In this document: positions 46,080 through 57,377 of the stretch, piece by piece
Layout: each line of letters starts with the position of its first letter
How positions within the stretch are numbered: the first letter of the stretch is position 1
Source of the DNA: Gigaspora margarita
Lineage: Eukaryota > Glomeromycota > Glomeromycetes > Diversisporales > Gigasporaceae
NCBI GenBank assembly: GCA_009809945.1
Contig: WTPW01000017.1
Location: 47,612-111,611, forward strand
DNA length: 64,000 nucleotides
Reading direction: 5' to 3'
Program-made: the position numbers and the translations under genes
Notes under the pieces: model-generated
What the model saw: the letters and a program-made list of their open reading frames with translations, nothing else
Databases searched by the model: none
Told to the model about the DNA's origin: nothing

Positions 46080-46546
46080 ACTAGACCAACCGATTAGGCA
46101 TAGTAATGACTAACAATTTCTGATTTGCTACAATAATTGCTTATTTATTACTTGCACAAATAAGAAGCATTTTTATTATTTATGTAGTCTGGACTCTGAT
46201 CCCACAATTATAGTTTATGATATATTAAGCATACTCTCCATATAATACCAATAATACCACATTATACAAATATTACAGATTAAAATAAGTATTTTTATTA
46301 TACGGGTATAACAAAAATCCTAACTTAGCTATATTTAGACATTTACTAATTAATATCAGATATGTTAAATAATAATAGATATTTTCTATAAAATGCAAAG
46401 AATTAATGTTGATATGAATGGAAAAGTTATGTTTTCAATTTATCAGTGAAGATATTACTAAACATTATGTACGATTTTTTACAATATTCTATATCTTCTG
46501 GTTTAAAATTATGTGTTCGTGAAAATTAAAGTGTTCTGCTATTTTT
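46080..46546. other. Spacer between fragment and gene copy 3
   Basis: 46381-46440 matches the 3' flank of copies 1 and 2 on the minus strand. 46265-46375 resembles 56700-56810 near gene copy 4 (TTTTATTATACGGGTATAA, ATATCAGATATGTT). Confidence 0.4.
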
Positions 46547-49500
46547 CTATTGTTTCAAGCTGTGAGCATTGCTTTTATTACTCCAAATTTCTGGTATTCC
46601 TAATTCACGTAATTTACTACCTATAAAAAAGATTATCAAGCAATGCATAATATAGAATAATATAATTTATAATTAAATAAATAAAATTTATAATTACCTT
46701 GATATTTATAACTACTAGTAAAAGAAATAAAACTACTCCTATAATTTGGTTCATTATCTATTTGCATATCTTCATTTTTTAGATTTTGTAGTTTTTTAAG
46801 TTTTTTATCAGATTCAGATAATTCTAATAAAATTGCTTCATTATTCTGCCATTCTGAAAAAGTATCATAAATTTCTTTTGCTGTTGGCCGCTTTATTTGA
46901 TCCTTGTTCCAACATTTCTTCATTAAATCTGCATAGCATATTGCTGTAGTTTCATAAATATGTGGTCTTAAATCATTATATACTTGAAATTGGAATTGTA
47001 ATCCTGATTTCTGGTCAAAAGGAACAGGTTTACCGTACAAAATTTCCCACATTATTATGCCAAATGAATAAATATCAGATTCTTTAGTATATGGATGTTT
47101 TTTCAAGACTTCAGGAGCAATATATGGTAAAATTCCATAAATTCCATCCGAATTTGATGTTGAAGCAATATTAGTCGTTATCGAAAGCCCTAAATCTGCT
47201 ATGTATGCACTTTTAAAACTATTTAATAATATATTTCCACTATGTAAATCACGATGAATAAGATCTTGAGAATGAATTATCAGAAGATCATATGCAATAC
47301 ATTGTAGCAGATTTAATTTATCTCTCCAATCCATTTGTAATATGACATGTAGATTTTTTCGCAAGCAACCTTCTAAAGCATATTCCAAAACAAGATAATA
47401 ATCTTTAGAAACTTTATCCTTTGATACACCGAAACATCTTAAAAATGTTGGATCTTTAAGACCAATATCACAATATGCTTTTAACTTGTTATTAACAATT
47501 AAAGGAAAAATATATTTAATTATTATTAATTTAATGATAAATCATGAATAATATAATTATTAAAAATAATTAATAAAATTACCTCTCTTATAAATTCATT
47601 ATGATAATTATTTGATTCATGAAATAATTTAAGTGCAACAGGTCTACCAAAATATCGCTTTTTATCACACCATTCAGCTCGGTATTCAGTTGCAAAACCA
47701 CCTTTACCTATCATTTCAATATCTTTAAGTTCATCAAAAGAAATCCAAGACAACTGATATTTGCTTTCGATAAATATTTTTTTCAGATCATCGTCAATTT
47801 CTAAGTTATGTATCCGTTTATTTTTAACTAATATTTATTTATAAAATTTATTCAATTTAAATTATAAATAAATTAATAACAAGATCGGATATAATTTATA
47901 TTAACTTAAATATGATAGATAATACCTAAAGTTAAATAATTTTCTCTACTCCTGTAATCAGCAATTTAATGTATAAATATCTATTAGTATTATTGTAGAT
48001 TTTATATTTGTTACCCTGGAGGCAGTGTTTGCAATCGGGCCAATGAAGTTAGATGGTAATGCAAACGATCTGAAAAAAAAACCCCCAATATCCATTGACT
48101 CTATTGCAGCTAGTACAGGGTTCGGTCGTTATGTTACGGTCAACTACAAGACTTATAGCCGGCTAAGTGCGGTCAGTCATACTGGCCAAATAATCGTTAT
48201 AGACAATTAATTGTTTTACTATGTAAAGGTTCTTTGATATTAACGTAAGGATTGGCAAATTTATGATGACACAAAGAACCATATTCTTGTTGGGCTGATC
48301 CGTGTCGATCTGTTTATATGTTGGATCAACAACTATAATTTAGCCGGTCGATGGCTATAGCCAGTCACAAATGATATAACTGTAACCGTACACATCCCTA
48401 GTACCATCGCATACCAAGATCAGGTGTAATGATTGTTGCGGCTGATGCTGGAAATTTTAATTATTTAATATGAAATTTTTTAAAAAATTTTTGGGCCTTT
48501 TGTTAGGGATTTTTTTTTAGGGTTTAGGTTAGGGTTTAGGGTTAATTTTAATAATAAAAGAGTATAAGTGGATTTTGGTAGGGCTTATTTTTTTAAATCA
48601 GCTTTTCTAATTTCCAGTTTCAGCCGCGACAATGATTTTTCTTAATTCAAAATTTGCTTACGAAATCACTTTTTAGATCATCTTTTTGTCCAAACTTTAT
48701 TCTAATTCTAACTCTAACCTTAAACTAACATGTTTTTTGATTTCAATTACATCTGATCTTACGATTTACCATAACCTTTTAAATTTAAAAATTTACCTTT
48801 GATACCAGTGTTTTGCTTTATCTAGATCTCTTATTACACCAATTCCACTTCGATAACATTCTGCCACACTTGACATCCCACTAATATATCCTGCCTCTGC
48901 TGATTTTCGATAATAAATAAGTGCTTTATTTTCATCCTTTTCACCTCCAATTCCATATTGATAATAATGTCCGATATTATATATTCCAATAACACTTTCC
49001 ATTTCTGCAGCTTTTTGATAATAAATAAAAGCTTTGTGTTCATCCTTTTCGACTCCAAATCCATAACGATAACATTGTCCAACGGCAAACAATCCATTAG
49101 GGTCACCCATCTCTGCTGATTTATGAGCATAAATAAATGCTTCACTTTCATCCTTTACAACTCCAATTCCATAAAAATAACAGGCTCCAAATTCATAAAT
49201 TCCAAGAGCGCTTCCTATTCGTGCAGATTTTTGATAATAAATGAATGCCTTATGTTCATCCTTTTCAACCCATTTACCAACAAGATAACAACCTGCAAGA
49301 ATAATTTGAACTATAGGATTGATTTGATCATTTAAACAAAATTTAATAATGTTAACTGGATCTTGCTTCTTCTTTATTAAAAATTGTTCTAATATGTCAA
49401 TAATTAGACTAGAGGGTTTTACCTTCTAATCTTTTTTCATTATATAGATTGCACATTTCTTTAATAATTCCATTAATAAAATCTTGTGATAAATCTTGAA

Positions 49501-49606
49501 ACTTGTTATCTTCTAAATACAATTGGGTAGCTACTTGAGCAGTATCTAATGAACTAACAAAAAATTTTTCTGGCTGATTTGCAAATAAATTATCGTAATT
49601 TGACAT
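46547..49606 (-). CDS. Sel1-repeat / TKL-like kinase fusion protein, gene copy 3 (one frameshift)
   Basis: Minus-strand exons 49606-48797, 47951-47926, 47827-47583, 47484-46698, 46620-46547. All splice joins are in phase as in copies 1 and 2, and the micro-exon is 26 nt (SRENYLTL). One frame change lies in exon 1 near 49409-49425, between NEKRLEGK and SLIIDILEQF. It could be a real lesion or a base error; the 14-nt GT...AG stretch there is too short for an intron. The kinase keeps HRD (LIHRDLHSGN), DLG and APE. Glycine loop GKGGFATE has Glu where the others have Val. Exon 4 has three extra codons (KKL), and the tail is longer, ending SNKSNAHSLKQ. Function as for the other copies if the frameshift is not real; otherwise a recent pseudogene. 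Confidence 0.7.
48022..48405. mobile_element. Probable hAT-like element in intron 1 of gene copy 3
   Basis: Right end GTACACATCCCTA and a weak left partner CAGGGTTCGGTCG near 48117. No equivalent in the other copies. No convincing duplication, so borders are approximate. Confidence 0.35.
48416..48760. mobile_element. MITE family A in intron 1 of gene copy 3, with nested element
   Basis: Ends AAGATCAGGTGTAAT and ATTACATCTGATCTT. It is longer than the other copies because a 200-bp element sits inside (48433-48632). Confidence 0.75.
48433..48632. mobile_element. 3-bp-TSD MITE nested in MITE A
   Basis: Ends TTGTTGCGGCTGATGCTGG and CAGCCGCGACAA, flanked by TGA (48430-48432, 48633-48635). Deleting it gives TAATGATTTTTCTT, exactly as in the MITE A copy of gene 4. 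Relative at 51890-52096. It holds a TTAGGGTTTAGGTTAGGG run that mimics a telomere. A 3-bp duplication fits PIF/Harbinger. Confidence 0.85.
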
Positions 49607-49700
49607 TTTGACGCTGACTATTTTATTCGGGAAAGCGAATTACAACGATAACTAAAAAGAAGGGATGGTTATAAAGATAATACGAGAAAATTTTATATGT
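49607..49700 (-). promoter_or_regulatory. Promoter / 5' leader of gene copy 3
   Basis: On the minus strand: ACCATCCCTTC, TTTTTAGTTATCGTTGTAAT, TCGCTTTCCCG, AATAAAATAGTC, then ATG. Matches the leaders of copies 1 and 2. Confidence 0.5.
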
Positions 49701-50161
49701 CTATATGTCTATGTATGAACTCAATTGAAGATATGACAATGGAAGGTGATTTAAATAGAAAGAGATGATTGAATTAATTTATAACAATGATTACAAAGTA
49801 TTAAACGGATAGCAAGAGCATATTATGTATTAACGAATAAGAAAAATAAAAATATTTAATTAGGATAAGGTCGATTAAAGAATTTTATTAGCGCATCTGA
49901 ATTGTGTGCCACGTTAGTGCCAGACTACCAATCAGATTTCAAGATCAGATATAACGTTTCATGATCAGAAAAATTCAAAACAAGCGACTGTTTTGCCAAA
50001 AAAATTGGGTTTTTCTCAAAAATTTGCATAATAAATCAACTTTCGTGCTTTAAATAAAAGGGTTTCTTGAATGATTTTGCTATATATCTTTGTTAATATT
50101 TAACTTTAGCCTTAATACAAATTCTAATCTTAACATCAATGAATTTTAAAGAACTTTGCAC
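49701..50161. other. Upstream region of gene copy 3
   Basis: 49860-49890 (AAGGTCGATTAAAGAATTTT) matches the far-upstream block of the other copies. 49948 onward has a single MITE-A-like end (AAGATCAGATATAACG). No gene. Confidence 0.4.
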
Positions 50162-50472
50162 ATTTCAGACGTGCGATCGGCAGCATGCATAACCTGGCAC
50201 AGTTCAGATTTGCTAAAGGTGGTACTTATATCTTGCGTTTCTGGTTTTCGATACAGCAGCGCACAGCTGCCTTATTAGGTAATGTTCCCGATTGTACTAA
50301 ATTTCGATATTAAATTAGATTCAAGTCGTGTAATATTAGAAGGATATAGTATCAATTTAATTTATTTACTCAGTCGAATATCCTCTTTCTCAAAGCACTA
50401 TAAATAATCTTCGGGATTGCACGTTTGAATTGCATATCGGGTTATGCATGCTGTCGATCGCACGTTTGAAAT
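50162..50472. mobile_element. TIR element enclosing motif copy D
   Basis: CGTGCGATCGGCAGCATGC at 50171 and GCATGCTGTCGATCGCACG at 50444 form inverted ends of about 35 bp with TTTCAGACG/CGTTTGAAA outside. The enclosed part (50231-50360) is the 47-bp motif and its conserved tail, here in plus orientation although the nearby gene is minus. Confidence 0.65.
50231..50279 (+). repeat. Dispersed 47-bp motif, copy D
   Basis: CGTTTCTGGTTTTCGATAC, then GCGCACAGCTGCCTTATT; the tail GATTGTACTAAATTTCGAT also matches copies B and C. Confidence 0.5.
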
Positions 50473-51593
50473 ATACAAAATTCTTTAAAATTTATTGGTT
50501 AATATTAGCATTTGTATTAAGATTAAGGGAATATAAACTTGTCACAACCGCGACATGTCGCACCTGTGATTCTGACCAATCACATTGCAGAAAAAATTTT
50601 TTAAAAAAATTAAAAATTTTACTTAGTAAAATATAAAAATAAATAAGTGATAACAAGCCATATAACACAAAATTTTATCTGTACAATTTTTTCTAAGATA
50701 TAAAGATAGATTGTCTTAGTAAAAAAAACATTTTATAAGAAAAACAAAAATTTCCAATGTTAGCACATATAAAACTTTTTTTTACTAATTTAAGGGTACT
50801 ATTTCAAAATTATATATAATCTTAATAGTAAATTTTTTTTATATTTAATTTTATGAAAAATTATATTAAGTAAACTATTTTAATTCTTAAGAAAGTTTGT
50901 AGAGCAGGTTTTTCTAGTTCCAATGATAGTCAATTTATTAAAATTGGTTAAAAACCCAGTGAAATATATATTTTTAAAGTTTGGGTATTAAAATTTAGTA
51001 ATAAAACTAACTTATAAATTTACGCAAATTGACCAATCAGAATTAGCGATTTTGTGCAACCCAGAAAATTTAGGCCAACCCAGAAAAACTTTGTAGTATA
51101 TACAACTATATTTTTTTAAAATATAATAATAGAACCCCATAATTTTTGACCTTAATATTTTTTTGCCGTGCATTTTTTGCGCGGAATTTGGATAAATTTT
51201 TGGGGTGTTCTTGGAGTAATTTTATTTATTATTTAGCGTTTACGAAATGTTTACTGTGCCAAGCCGCGGCTGGGCCAGCTAAGCTGACTTGCATCCAGTG
51301 TTTAAAATTCAATTTTATTTTAATATGCGGAAAAACTTAGCAATTCTTGCAAACATAATAAAAAAATCAAAAAATTATGAGCAACATGCGCAACACATAA
51401 TAAAATCTGCAGATTCCTAAAAATTTTTGCTTGCGGAATTAATTTTCAATCTGCATTCCGCAGATTCCGCATGTAGATTTTAAACACTGCTTGCATCACT
51501 AATTCAATACAATGAATTTCACGAGTCACGAAGCGAATCAATAAAGTGTTAAAGAAAAATTATGTAATACAAAATAATTAAGATCGATTCAAA
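50473..51593. other. Spacer
   Basis: Short open frames at 51146-51340 and nearby show no recognisable protein. The phrase GCGGAATTAATTTTC and several TGCGGA repeats at 51300-51480 are not explained. Confidence 0.35.
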
Positions 51594-51595
51594 TA

Positions 51596-51778
51596 CAGTA
51601 AAACCTCTATAAGTGCACGCACTTGGGACCAAACTTTAACAATGTGCACTTAGAGAACAATAATAAAAGTGCATTTATAGAGATCATGTAATATAAATTG
51701 GGCCCAAATGTGAGCATGTATTTAAAGAGGGTATGCACTTATAGAGGGGTGCAGGGTGCACTTATGGAGGTTTTACTG
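51596..51778. mobile_element. Tc1/mariner (pogo-type) MITE, copy 1
   Basis: TA | CAGTAAAACCTCTATAAGTG ... CACTTATGGAGGTTTTACTG | TA. Inverted ends of about 25 bp, 183 bp long. TGCACTTATAGAG-type units repeat inside. A related copy in opposite orientation is at 56239-56387. Confidence 0.88.
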
Positions 51779-51889
51779 TATAATGAATAAAAAAATGAAG
51801 CATGAAACAATAAAGAATTATCTTTATAAATATTAATGAAAAGGATCTATGCAAATATTAATGCAATTATTAATAATTATTGTTGGGGA

Positions 51890-52096
51890 TGATGCTGCTG
51901 AAATTTTGATTTATTTTGATATGAAATTTTAAAATTTTTTTTGGGGAGATTTTTTCGTCTTTGTCTTATAAGGTTAGGGTAATACTTGGGGTAGATTTGA
52001 TATTTAAAGAGTATATATGGATTTTAGCAGGGCTTATAGTTTCAAATTGAGACACCAAATTTTAGCATTATTCGATTTCAGCATCATCCCCAACAA
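51890..52096. mobile_element. 3-bp-TSD MITE, relative of 48433-48632
   Basis: Ends TTGTTGGGGATGATGCTG and CAGCATCATCCCCAACAA, flanked by TTA (51887-51889, 52097-52099). Internal sequence (AGGTTAGGGTAATACTTGGG, GGATTTTAGCAGGGCTTAT) parallels the nested copy in gene 3. Confidence 0.88.
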
Positions 52097-52099
52097 TTA

Positions 52100-52729
52100 T
52101 TATTATCGTCATTAATAAAAGGCGCAATTTTTATTCCATTGGTAATATATTATATAATATGTAATTATTATTGCTAGTTTATTACATTGCTGTGGTCTCA
52201 TGATCTGCATCACAAATTGACCTTTTCATTTCACGATTAGTGAAAATTGAGAAATAAAATGTCAATTCAGAATCGACATAAATTTAGAAATTACATGGAT
52301 ATGTACAACCCGAATTTTAAATTCTGTGCCATATTGATCCCAGTGTTATATATATTAGGGTTAGAGTTAAAATTAAAGCTGGTTTTAAAAATCAGCCTGT
52401 ACTATACTGATCTTCTCATCTATATCATACTGATCATTTATAATTTCAGTATAAAGTAACACAATGGGGTGTAAATGCCCATATTCCTACTAAACTATTC
52501 TGATCATTCATACTGATCAGCTGTAATCTCTCAATATTTGGCTGATATTCATATCGACACAGAATACTGTATGTGGTTTAAGGTTGATTTGTACTATCAT
52601 GATTAAACAATTGTTGATTACAGTAATTTGAATTGTGATAAAATTCTTGTTCATAACTTGCTCATCGATATATTAACATTTTGATCACAAGTTGTATAAC
52701 CAATCAAAAAGCGTTAAAGCATAATAACT
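52100..52729. other. Spacer
   Basis: TACTGATCATTTATAATTTC and related ACTGATCA phrases recur at 52395-52520. The open frame at 52247-52459 has no support. Confidence 0.35.
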
Positions 52730-53945
52730 TCTCTATGAAAACTCAATACACGGAAATGCATGTATAAATATGAAATTGTATGCGGGTAAGCACGGGTTTC
52801 ATTATCACTGCACGGAAACTGCACAGAAACTGATCATCCAAAAAATTTAATACACATTATCACATGAAAGTTAAAATCTGTGCACTATCGTGCATAGTAT
52901 TATATCTATAATTTTCATGCACTAACGTGCACAATCGTTAAGATTCTTAACGATCGTAATTTGTGCACAATAGTTAAAATTCTTAACAATCACACAATCG
53001 TTAAGATTCTTAATGATCACACAATCGTTAAGATTCTTAACGATCACAATCGTTAAGATTCTTAACGATCACACAATTGTTAAGATTCTTAACGATCACA
53101 ATCGTTAAGATTCTTAACGATCAAAATTGTTAAGATTTTTAACGATCATAATTTGTGCACAATCGTTAAGTTTCTTAATGATCATAATTTGTGCACAATC
53201 GTTAAGATTCTTAATGATCATAATTTGTGCACAATCGTTAAGTTACTTAACAATCACACAATCATTAAGATTCTTAACGATCACACAATCGTTAAGATTC
53301 TTAACGATCACACAATCGTTAAGATTCTTAACGATCACAATTGTTAAGATTCTTAACAATCACAATCGTTAAGATTCTTAACGATCACACAATCGTTAAG
53401 ATTCTTAACAATCACAATCATTAAGATTCTTAACGATCACACAATCATTAAGATTCTTAACAATCACAATCGCTAAGATTCTTAACGATTATAATTTGTG
53501 CACAATCGTTAAGATTCTTAACGATCATAATTTGTGCACAATTGTTAAGTTTCTTAATGATCACACAAATGTTAAGATTCTTAACAATCACACAATCGTT
53601 AAGATTCTTAATGATCACAATCGTTAAAATTCTTAACGATCACAATCGTTAAGATTCTTAACGATCATAATTTGTGCACAATCGTTAAGTTTCTTAATGA
53701 TCATAATTTGTACACAATCGTTAAGATTCTTAATGATTACACAATCGTTAAGATTCTTAATGATCACACAATCGTTAAGATTCTTAACGATCATAATCAT
53801 AATTTTCATACTCTAATGTGCACAATCGTTAAGATTCTTAATGATCAAAATTTCAGTGCACTCACATCACGATTATTACAATCGTTAAGATTCCTTAACG
53901 ATCATAATTCCGTGCATTAACATGATGATCGTTAAGATTCTTAAT
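52730..53945. repeat. Array of about 33 palindromic units (long copy)
   Basis: Head at 52730-52869 shared with 34063-34216. From about 52925 the array repeats TCGTTAAGATTCTTAACGA, itself a near-perfect palindrome, joined by ATCAC, ATCACAC or ATCATAATTTGTGCACA linkers. Unit lengths fall into classes of about 25, 27 and 36 bp. The 36-bp linker carries a second palindrome (TTGTGCACAA). Open frames across it are only the repeat read in all frames. Confidence 0.92.
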
Positions 53946-54189
53946 GATTATAAATTCCATACATTGACATGCACAAAAACATTCATTTTGTTGTTTTTTT
54001 GTTTTTTTTATTTTTTGGCCTTAAAATTTTATTAGGATAAATGTTCTTGTCGCCCCCCGTTATATGACATGTTTGTCACGGGTCATGTGCAATATATAAA
54101 CAGTGATCATTAATGATCATTGATAATCATTGATTTTTTTTTCTTTGCTTTCGCTTTCTCTTAGTTTGACCCATGTACATGTTTAACTA
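53946..54189. other. Spacer
   Basis: T-runs at 53990-54015 and ATTAATGATCATTGATAATC at 54109; no gene. Confidence 0.3.
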
Positions 54190-54204
54190 ACCTTTATTTT
54201 TTTT

Positions 54205-54320
54205 AGGCAATAATCTTGTTACTGGAGTTGTTGTTGCTGAAGTCGTCTTTGGAGTCGTTGTTGCTGGAGTTGTCTTTGAAGTCACCGTTTTTGCAGTTAC
54301 CAATTTCATCGCATTCTTGT
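54205..54320 (+). repeat. Minisatellite of GTTGTTGCTGAAGTC type
   Basis: Imperfect 12-15 bp units such as GGAGTTGTTGTTGCTGAAG and GGAGTTGTCTTTGAAGTC. Compare the minisatellite behind the short palindrome-array copy (34482-34566). Confidence 0.5.
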
Positions 54321-55002
54321 TTGCTCTTTCATGTGGTGGCTTTTTTACAGTTTGACCTGCATATAGGTGTAAATACACTTGTTTTAAGAAGAAAGTCTCA
54401 TTACTGAAGTTGTCATTGTACTACCTTGTTTTTTTTGCAGGTAGTAGTTTCGTCACTTGCATCGCATTCTTGTTCATTTTTTAGTGTAGTGGGTTTTTTG
54501 TACGTGTTTAACTACTGTTGTTTTTTTAAAAAAAATAATAGTCTCATCACTGTTGCTATCATTGATGATGCAGTTTTGGAGTTTTTCTGGCCCTGGTACG
54601 ACTACGTTGTATTTGGTGATGTAAATTCATCATTTGAATAGGTTTTGTGGNATCAATTTCGGGTTCATTTCNGGAGTTTCACTTATTTTAGTTCGTCATG
54701 TTGTGCTATATTATGGTAGTTTAGGGTTAGATAAAGGTTGGGTTTAGTTAGTATAATAGAATTCGATANCCATTTTNGGGTCAGGGTTAGAGAAGTGTTT
54801 TTTTATTCGGCATGTAAATTATTAAAGTATTTGTATTATAAATTTAATTAATAAAATAATTAAAATTAGTTAATNAAATACAAAATTTAGTTAATAAAAC
54901 TTATAAAATTTAGCTAATAAAATTATAAAATTTAATTAATAAAAAAATGCATATACGATATTTATTATTATGTATATGTATGGATATATGCTATTATATG
55001 TT
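54321..55002. other. Spacer with sequence gaps
   Basis: Several N bases between 54651 and 54875. 54860-54950 has tandem AAAATTTAGTTAATAAAACT-type units. No gene. Confidence 0.35.
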
Positions 55003-55150
55003 ACCTGCACGTAAACATGCATGAGACAATGCACATGAGAAAACAAAAAATTGCATGTTATTACGTACACTGTTGCATGGAATTTGCGCCTTATTACGTG
55101 CTGTAAACGTGCTTTCCCATACATTGTCTCGTGTAGATTTACGTGCAGGT
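55003..55150. mobile_element. TIR element, 148 bp
   Basis: ACCTGCACGTAAACATGC and its partner GATTTACGTGCAGGT; inner GAGACAATGCACA / ACATTGTCTCG. Short CGT-rich centre. Confidence 0.7.
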
Positions 55151-55238
55151 TCGTGTGGTTCCATATCCAAACTTTTCCGTGTATTGCAGTATCATTCTAT
55201 GCAGCAATTTGTTATAGGGCTTGATTATAGAGAATTAT

Positions 55239-55453
55239 ATTGCCACCCCTATTTTTGCTAATGCTACCCCTCTAACATGATTCTGGTCTTACTGACCCTT
55301 CTAACTCTAATTCTAACCCTAACCATATGATAATATTAAACAAATAGAGCTCATATAGCTTTAATATTTCATTTGTTTCGAAATTTAAAGTTAGGGTTAG
55401 AAGGGTTAGAGTTATATGAGGGGGTGCCATTAGCAAAAATAGAGAGTGGCAAT
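55239..55453. mobile_element. TIR element, 215 bp
   Basis: ATTGCCACCCCTATTTTTGC and GCAAAAATAGAGAGTGGCAAT at the ends (21 bp, one shown in part); inner CTAACTCTAATTCTAACCC pairs with GGGTTAGAAGGGTTAGAG. Confidence 0.75.
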
Positions 55454-55461
55454 AACAGTTT

Positions 55462-56028
55462 CCTGATTATATTGCTATATTAGTTTTAGCACACTGATCA
55501 CATTTTGGATATAACCATGATTTATTGTTGATAGATCGACATAAAACTACAAACTACAAAGAATTAGTGATTATCAGATAATCTGGGCGGCAAAATTTCT
55601 GACCAGAAATTTACAAAAAATGGTGGAATGTAATTTTTCTTAATATTTGCTAATATATTCCCTATTTTTTATTAATTTTATATTTTTTTTTTATCTATTA
55701 CGAAGCAATTTTTCTTGTACTCGTGCTTGCACTTGCATTTATTCTTGCATTTGTTCTGGAACTTGAGACAATTATACAAAACGCTTTCAAAATTCGTAAA
55801 ATGTTTGATTAACCTTTTAGCTATATTTTGCCCAAATAATTTGTAAATTTTAGATAATCTAGCAACAGAAGCAAATTTGGCAATTCACGTTTTACAATTT
55901 TAAGAGAATTGTTTAAGAGAATTGTTTAAAAGCGCTAATAAAGCGGATTTCACCCTCATTTCAGATTTCACTATTTCACAACTCAGGTTTCACCCTGTTG
56001 TATTATAATTATCAAAATTACAGCCAAT
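55462..56028. other. Spacer
   Basis: GTACTCGTGCTTGCACTTGC near 55718 is a short imperfect repeat of 8-12 bp units; no gene. Confidence 0.3.
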
Positions 56029-56148
56029 TTTCGGTGATAAAAATGTAGTTTTTGATAATATAATTTTCGGCTAGTATCTCACTTCGGTATATTCTTATAC
56101 TAGCCGAAAATTTCATTATCGAAAACTACATTTTTATTACTGAAAACT
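56029..56148. repeat. Foldback, about 50-bp arms
   Basis: AAAATGTAGTTTTTGATAAT / ATTATCGAAAACTACATTTT and TTTTCGGCTAGTAT / ATACTAGCCGAAAA around a short centre CTCACTTCGGTATATTC. Confidence 0.8.
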
Positions 56149-56238
56149 AATTATCGAAATTTGCCGACAAAACTCATCACTGTACTACTAATTTCCAAAT
56201 TATCTGTAAATATCTGAATTCGATACAAAATATAACTA

Positions 56239-56387
56239 CAATAAAACCTCCATATGTCACCCCTCTATCAGTGCACACTCTCTTTAAATGCATATTACAT
56301 GATCTCTATAAATGCACTTTATTATTGCTCTAAGTGCACGTTGTTAAAGTTTGGTCCCAAGTGCGTGCACTTATAGAGGTTTTACTT
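56239..56387. mobile_element. Tc1/mariner (pogo-type) MITE, copy 2
   Basis: TA | CAATAAAACCTCCATATG ... TTATAGAGGTTTTACTT | TA. Inverted relative to the copy at 51596-51778, about 149 bp. Confidence 0.8.
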
Positions 56388-57377
56388 TATTTATATCGAC
56401 ATTTCTAAATTATACTTTCCGTAAAAATACGAAATAATTCCCAAAAATGTAATTTCGAATTTTGATCGAATTAAGCTTAATTTTGGCCATTATCAAACAA
56501 TGCCCCTAGACGTTATTTTGTGTTTATACAGTTTATCATCCGTTCCTGATTTAGCGTGACTGCGTTGCGCAGCTACTTATTGTAAACATCATTGGATGCA
56601 CTTTTAAGTTTTGTCGGTAAATCAAATATTTATATATACCGCACGCATAGTTTACAGATTCATAACGCATAAATTCCGTGCCCTGCCTCTAGCAGTATTT
56701 TAAAACCTTCTGAAAATAAGTGCTTACCACTTTTATTATACGTATAATTAAACCCTTTTTACAGTAAACTACGCTTTAATATCAGATATGTTCTATAATA
56801 AATTCTATGTGTTACGATAGTAAGGCCAATTTGTCAGTTAACATCAACCCTCTCCCTTCCCTTTGATGCCCCCGGTAAAATGAACACATAAAAAAGTAAA
56901 TTTTACAAAAAATAAAAATATAGGATAACTGCGAAATAACGCAAAGGGTGAGATTTCGAATTTTGGTATAAATTAAGCTTAATTCGAGCAGAATTTGAAA
57001 TAACACTATGCGTTATTTCGCGATTATATGGCAAATATAAATAAAAAATTAATTTAATTAAAAAATAATTTAAAATAAAAAAAAATAATTTGAAAGATAA
57101 AATTAAACGAATTAAAAAAAAAAATAAAAAATAATTTAAAAAAATAAAAAATAAAACTAAAATTTTAGTCCCTACTTGGCTATCCTCTCATATAGCGATA
57201 AACGATTCAAGAGAAACTGCTGAAAAAAGAGCTTCCAAAGTGTTTTTTATTCGATTGCGAACTAGTAGTAATAATGTGTAAAAAGAAATATTTAAATAAA
57301 CATGTACCTTTTACGGAAATAACAATTACAAACCAATTATTCAAATCATACTTTTTTACATTAATTTTTAAGCCATC
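56388..57377. other. Spacer with motif copy E and A-rich tract
   Basis: 56700-56810 resembles 46265-46375. 57030-57165 is low-complexity A-rich sequence. No gene. Confidence 0.35.
56536..56581 (+). repeat. Dispersed 47-bp motif, copy E
   Basis: ATCCGTTCCTGATTTAGCG, then GCGTTGCGCAGCTACTTAT. Closest to the consensus in its right half. Confidence 0.5.

Noticed and set aside
48505-48545. TTAGGGTTTAGG run as an internal telomere
   Set aside because: It is a short imperfect part of a small MITE and also appears, diverged, in the related element at 51890-52096.
49409-49425. 14-nt GT...AG stretch as an intron in gene copy 3
   Set aside because: Far shorter than any spliceosomal intron; the other copies are collinear without it, so a frameshift is the simpler reading.
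53127-53920. Open reading frames across the palindrome array
   Set aside because: They are open in several frames only because the unit lacks stops; the products are the same few residues repeated.
52925-53945. CRISPR-like look of the regular repeat array
   Set aside because: The linkers are near-identical AT-rich repeats, not unique spacers, the repeat is a full palindrome, and the context is eukaryotic with no cas-like genes.
54187-54407. Thr/Lys-rich or Leu-rich small protein
   Set aside because: Both strands are open because of a short minisatellite; no start context, introns or family support.
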